A DNA stretch of 64,000 nt from Strigops habroptila (taxonomy: Eukaryota > Chordata > Aves > Psittaciformes > Psittacidae). The notes below the pieces were generated by a model that worked only from the letters and a program-made list of their open reading frames with translations, did not search any database and was not told the origin of the DNA. The stretch covers positions 36,471,449-36,535,448 of the forward strand of contig NC_044302.2 of NCBI RefSeq assembly GCF_004027225.2. The letters are read 5' to 3'. Position numbers and translations under genes: made by a program. The first letter of the stretch is position 1. Every line of letters begins with the position of its first letter. This document shows positions 60,633 to 64,000 of this stretch, one piece after another.

Positions 60633-60789
60633 GATGAAGTACATGAGAGGGATAGGTTCAGTGACTTCTTGTTAATAAAACTGAGAGATGTGTTGCAAAA
60701 GCACACTAATTTAAAACTAATTATTTCTAGTGCTGCTCTAGATGCAAATCTCTTTATTAGGTATTTTGGAAGTTGCCCAGTAATACACA
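60633..60789 (+). CDS. YTHDC2: YTHDC2 coding exon 7 (helicase motifs II and III)
   Basis: Encodes residues 314-365. It opens with the Walker B / motif II box DEVH (314-317), followed by ERDRFSDFLLIKLRDVLQKH. Motif III appears as SAA (346-348) where DEAH helicases usually have SAT. It then continues to LFIRYFGSCPVIH. The acceptor is ttgttatag|GATG and the donor CACA|GTAAGT. Confidence 0.97.
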
Positions 60790-62457
60790 GTAAGTATTTT
60801 TGTACGCTCTTAAATCTGAGTATACCTGCCCTAGGACTTAGAGGTCTTATTAAACTGTAGTAAACCAATCTGAGTAAGGGAACATAGACTTACGGGGGGT
60901 GGTTTTTTGTTTGTTTGTTTTTTTGTTTGGTTTTTTTTTTTTTTTTTTTGTTTTTTTTTTTTTTGTTTCCTCTTCGCCCTCCTGGCTTACAAATTTTCTG
61001 CATGGTTGACCTCCTCTGGCACCTTGCAGTCCTCTTCTTTTCCAGCAATGATGGCAAAGTATAACTGTTTGAAAAGAAAGTTTTAAGAGAAATGCTTTCT
61101 TTTCAAAACAGTCAAGTAGACTGTCTGCATGTCAGCCTTTTTTAAGAATTTCAACAGTCTCAGGACATGGGTAGGATCACTTTCTTTAGAATCTTCTCTA
61201 CAAACAATCTGTTTATTTTAGTGAATGCTCCTAAAAAAGAAGTCTGGTGGGTTTTTTTCAGATTAAAGTGTTTATTTCTAGTTCCCAGTTCTGAATTTCT
61301 GCCTAGTAAAATAAGGCTTGTAGATTGTTGGAGGCAAGAATCTGGAAATTACACAATTTCAATGTTTTCCAAATTTTTCTTTGGAGAAGAGAAATCTCAG
61401 CTATAATTGTTGTGTAGCTTTCCGGTTTACTCTTTTTGTAGTTTACTGTTCATTTGTTTATATGTTTATTCAGGAAATTCTGATGACAATTTCTTCAGTT
61501 TACCTGAGTGGTTATATTGTTATCACGTACTAGTCTTCACAGGCTAATCACAACTGAAAAGATACTTCCCCTTTTCCAATTTTGAGAATTAAGAATTAGA
61601 AGAAGAGGGTTTAGATACTTTGTTAATGTAATGAAAAAGATTTGATCCTCCTTCAGCGATATAGCTGACAAAATCCTGACCACAGAAACCAACATTTTAT
61701 AGTTGTGGGTTCCTGTGGTACACAAGAGTTTGTGATCAGAGTTGGAAGATTTCCTATCAAGCTTCTAAAAGTATGTGAATTGTAGTTTGTTCTTTCTGAA
61801 AACGAGAAAAGTCCTGGGTGGCTTAAACTCAGCTATGGCAAATGTTTGCTAATGGACAACAAATCAGAATCTAGAGATTTTAATTCTTCCTGTAGAAAAG
61901 AATCCTTTAATGTCCATAAATAAGGTCTAGAAAACAGTGATATTGAAAAAGAAATCAGGGTGAATTATTAGAAGATAAAGACCACTGGAATGTCTCATTC
62001 ATCAGGAAGTATTTAGTCAAGAACACCAAATTTGGCTGAGGTGATTGAGGAAAACTGAGAGAAGTCCCATCTCCTCATATACTCCTCATGAAATAAAGTA
62101 GTTTAATATAAAGGTGCCAATCTGCCTGTGGGATCTTACACTAAAGCTACTGTTACATTTTGTAATCCAGGTGGCAGTTTTACACAGTGAAATCTTTTTT
62201 GTAACCCTAAACAAAAATGGTTATTTTTTTTTCTCATTTTGATAAAAGTCCAATTAATAACTGTCAATCTTATGAGCATTTCTTGCTGTAACACTTAATA
62301 GAATTGAAGAGGTCAATGATAAACAAGGTACCCAGCTGGTGTTTCCCTTTTAAAATGTTGTTTTGCTTTATGTCCCAGAATTTTAAGAAAATAAACTCCA
62401 GTGAAGATACTCTTATAAGACATTTATTAATACTGTATGAATTATTTATACTTTCAG
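60790..62457 (+). other. YTHDC2 intron 7
   Basis: Intron of 1.7 kb with a T/TTTG-rich low-complexity tract at 60.89-60.97 kb, about 100 bp after the exon 7 donor. Nothing else was recognised. Confidence 0.85.
60894..60966. repeat. T / TTTG-rich low-complexity tract
   Basis: About 70 bp of T runs broken by single or double G residues, about 100 bp downstream of the exon 7 donor of YTHDC2. Confidence 0.9.
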
Positions 62458-62565
62458 TACAAGGAAGACCTTTTGAAGTTAAAGAAATGTTTTTGGAGGA
62501 CATTTTACGAAGCACTGGGTATACAAACAAAGAGATGGTAAAGTACAAAAAAGAGAAGCAGCGAG
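62458..62565 (+). CDS. YTHDC2: YTHDC2 coding exon 8
   Basis: Encodes residues 366-401: IQGRPFEVKEMFLEDILRST followed by GYTNKEMVKYKKEKQR. This is the segment after motif III, at the end of the first RecA-like domain, leading into a charged linker. The acceptor is actttcag|TACAAG and the donor GCGAG|GTTGGT. The GTTGGT donor is a weaker match than the others, but the frame and the protein continue exactly into exon 9. Confidence 0.94.
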
Positions 62566-63541
62566 GTTGGTGGACTTCTTAATTATTAGGTTTGGCAGTG
62601 AGTCTCATTGATTGAACAAATAAATAGGATTATTCTCTGTTAAAATTCCATGGTCAAGATATTAAGTGAGACATGGTTAGATGACAGCAAGTATCTTCAA
62701 GTTCTCAGCGTCTACATTATTGAAGTAGATTATGTAACTTCAAAAAGAAAATTTTTCACTTTCTTTCAGTGGTTACATTCTGTTTGCTTTCAGTTGACAA
62801 ATGTTATATTTTTCCTTATTAGCAAGGAGTTCGAAAACTATAGAAGCAGAAGATACTATGTGCTGACTTCTGGGTGAAAATTGAAGTGCAGCTATTAAAG
62901 AGGGCATGATTTTGTACATCTTGCACAGATGGGGTTCTCATTAGGAATGTTTTCACTGCATTCTTGAGATGTGGATGTATTCAGTATGTATCCCCAGAAG
63001 CATTACCACACTTGAATTTAATATGGTTGATTTTTCAGTTGGTTAAGTATATATATTATTTGAGATGCTTTCCTGACAACTGAAAGTAATGATCCTAGTC
63101 TGTATTAAAAAAAAAAAAAAAAAAGGAGTGAGCAAAACCCAAATTAGTTGTTTCATGCAGGAGCTATATCACTTCTCTTTGGCATTTCACTTCTGGACAA
63201 AGATCTGGACTGAGAATGGCATAGAATATATTTACTTAGGAAGCTTATTTGAATGCACTAAGTTGGAATCCTGGCGACTTAGGGGTTAAGCACCCAAATA
63301 GTATTTTTTGCCCTGTTCTTATAGCAGATGTTTGCAGTGGTGCACTTAGGTGCCCTTAATCATGAAATTTACATTGAACTGACAACAGAATTCTAGATTA
63401 AATAAAAGGAGGTTGAATAGGTAACTTTGTGACTTGATAAAAGTGGTTTTTGTAACTGAAAACAATGAATAATAAAAATGACTAAAACTTTTAAAAAAAA
63501 AAACAAAAAAACACCACACACCAAAACTTTATGCTTTCCAG
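62566..63541 (+). other. YTHDC2 intron 8
   Basis: AT-rich intron of 976 bp with an A18 run at 63107-63124 and an A/C-rich patch shortly before the exon 9 acceptor. Confidence 0.85.
63107..63124. repeat. Poly-A run (A18)
   Basis: Eighteen A residues in YTHDC2 intron 8. Confidence 0.95.
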
Positions 63542-63690
63542 AGGAGAAACAGCAAAGCAGTCTTACTGAGTGGTGTTCTGCTCATGAAAATAATAGCAAA
63601 CTGGAATCTCAAAGACAAAGATCTGTCCCAAGTGCAACTGAGGAGTATAATCTGTTGGATGATGGTGGTGACACAGTACTTAATCAACTG
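63542..63690 (+). CDS. YTHDC2: YTHDC2 coding exon 9
   Basis: Encodes residues 402-451: EEKQQSSLTEWCSAHENNSK, a hydrophilic linker, then EEYNLLDDGGDTVLNQL. The acceptor is tttccag|AGGAG and the donor CAACTG|GTAAGT at 63690, phase 0. It lies in the region between the two RecA lobes that in YTHDC2 leads towards the ankyrin-repeat insert. This is the last exon seen before the window ends. Confidence 0.95.
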
Positions 63691-64000
63691 GTAAGTTCTT
63701 CCTTTTGTTGGAAGAGATGTTTAAATCTGCATTGTATTATTACTACCCATATAAAAACTGTTTTCTAAAGATGTTACTCCTCTAGTGTGTCTAGAAGGAT
63801 ATTAACATATTTTAAAACTTTTTTTTTTATTAGCATGAATGGTCCTAGCTAAAGTGTGCTTTTCAGTTATGATGGTTGTACGTAGCTTTTGTTCAGATCA
63901 AATGGCTAGACTGCCATTGTTTATAGTACTTGCCTATGATACAATGAATGCTTTCATTGATATTCAAAATGCTGTATTTCTGGTTGTTACTTTGAAAACT
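63691..64000 (+). other. YTHDC2 intron 9 (start)
   Basis: Beginning of the intron after exon 9. AT-rich, with no further exon before the window ends. Confidence 0.85.

Larger units (their letters stand above)
49758..63690 (+). other. YTHDC2: YTHDC2 gene, 5' part (nine coding exons)
   Basis: YTHDC2 is a 3'-to-5' RNA helicase and m6A reader. With MEIOC it controls the switch from mitosis to meiosis in germ cells, and it acts in the cytoplasm together with XRN1. Nine exons (181, 91, 197, 200, 167, 103, 157, 108 and 149 nt) join at GT/AG borders into exactly 451 codons without a stop, about the first third of a protein of roughly 1,430 residues in mammals. The order seen is a basic disordered N-terminus, R3H, then helicase motifs I to III. 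The ankyrin insert, helicase C-terminal, OB and YTH domains are downstream of this window. Confidence 0.96.

Noticed and set aside
1..64000. CRISPR arrays, tRNA, rRNA, prokaryotic operons or phage genes
   Set aside because: None seen. The window is vertebrate nuclear DNA, and its tandem repeats are microsatellites or short duplications.

Overview
The window is nuclear DNA from a bird, almost certainly a neognath. It holds many CR1 retrotransposon fragments with the diagnostic octamer-type tails (ATTCTATG repeats), two nested avian-type LTRs, two compact CpG islands and AT-rich introns. The species cannot be named from the sequence. There are two protein-coding genes in head-to-head (divergent) orientation, neither complete here. 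No operon, CRISPR array, phage, tRNA or rRNA is visible.

Positions 1 to about 44.6 kb carry the 5' part of MCC (mutated in colorectal cancers) on the minus strand. Three coding exons were resolved with matching splice sites and phases: exon 1 (44062-44198), exon 2 (22401-22648) and exon 3 (14876-15075). Together they encode the first 195 residues, including an EF-hand pair. The introns hold CR1 copies, among them a near full-length element of about 4.1 kb at 28.3-32.45 kb, and microsatellites. An unexplained segment of about 2.2 kb at 24.9-27.1 kb is flanked by inverted copies of a sequence that also occurs at 7.3 kb. The MCC promoter lies in a CpG island (about 43.8-44.65 kb) that contains a perfect estrogen-response-element palindrome.

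The interval from about 44.65 to 49.44 kb is intergenic and carries one CR1 copy at 48.2-49.29 kb. From about 49.44 kb a second CpG island drives YTHDC2 on the plus strand. Nine coding exons (49758-63690) give an uninterrupted 451-codon frame. It contains a basic, low-complexity N-terminus, the R3H domain, and DEAH-helicase motifs I (GETGSGKT), Ia (TQPRR), II (DEVH) and III (SAA). The rest of the helicase, with its ankyrin insert, and the OB and YTH domains lie beyond 64 kb. Intron 5 holds an LTR of about 1 kb that a second, 566-bp LTR has split.

MCC and YTHDC2 are also head-to-head neighbours in other vertebrates, so the layout is conserved synteny and not a functional operon. I found no convincing new gene system. 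The points most worth checking are the inverted-repeat segment, the promoter ERE, a possible N-terminal extension of MCC, the MCC exon 3 acceptor, and the repeat architecture.
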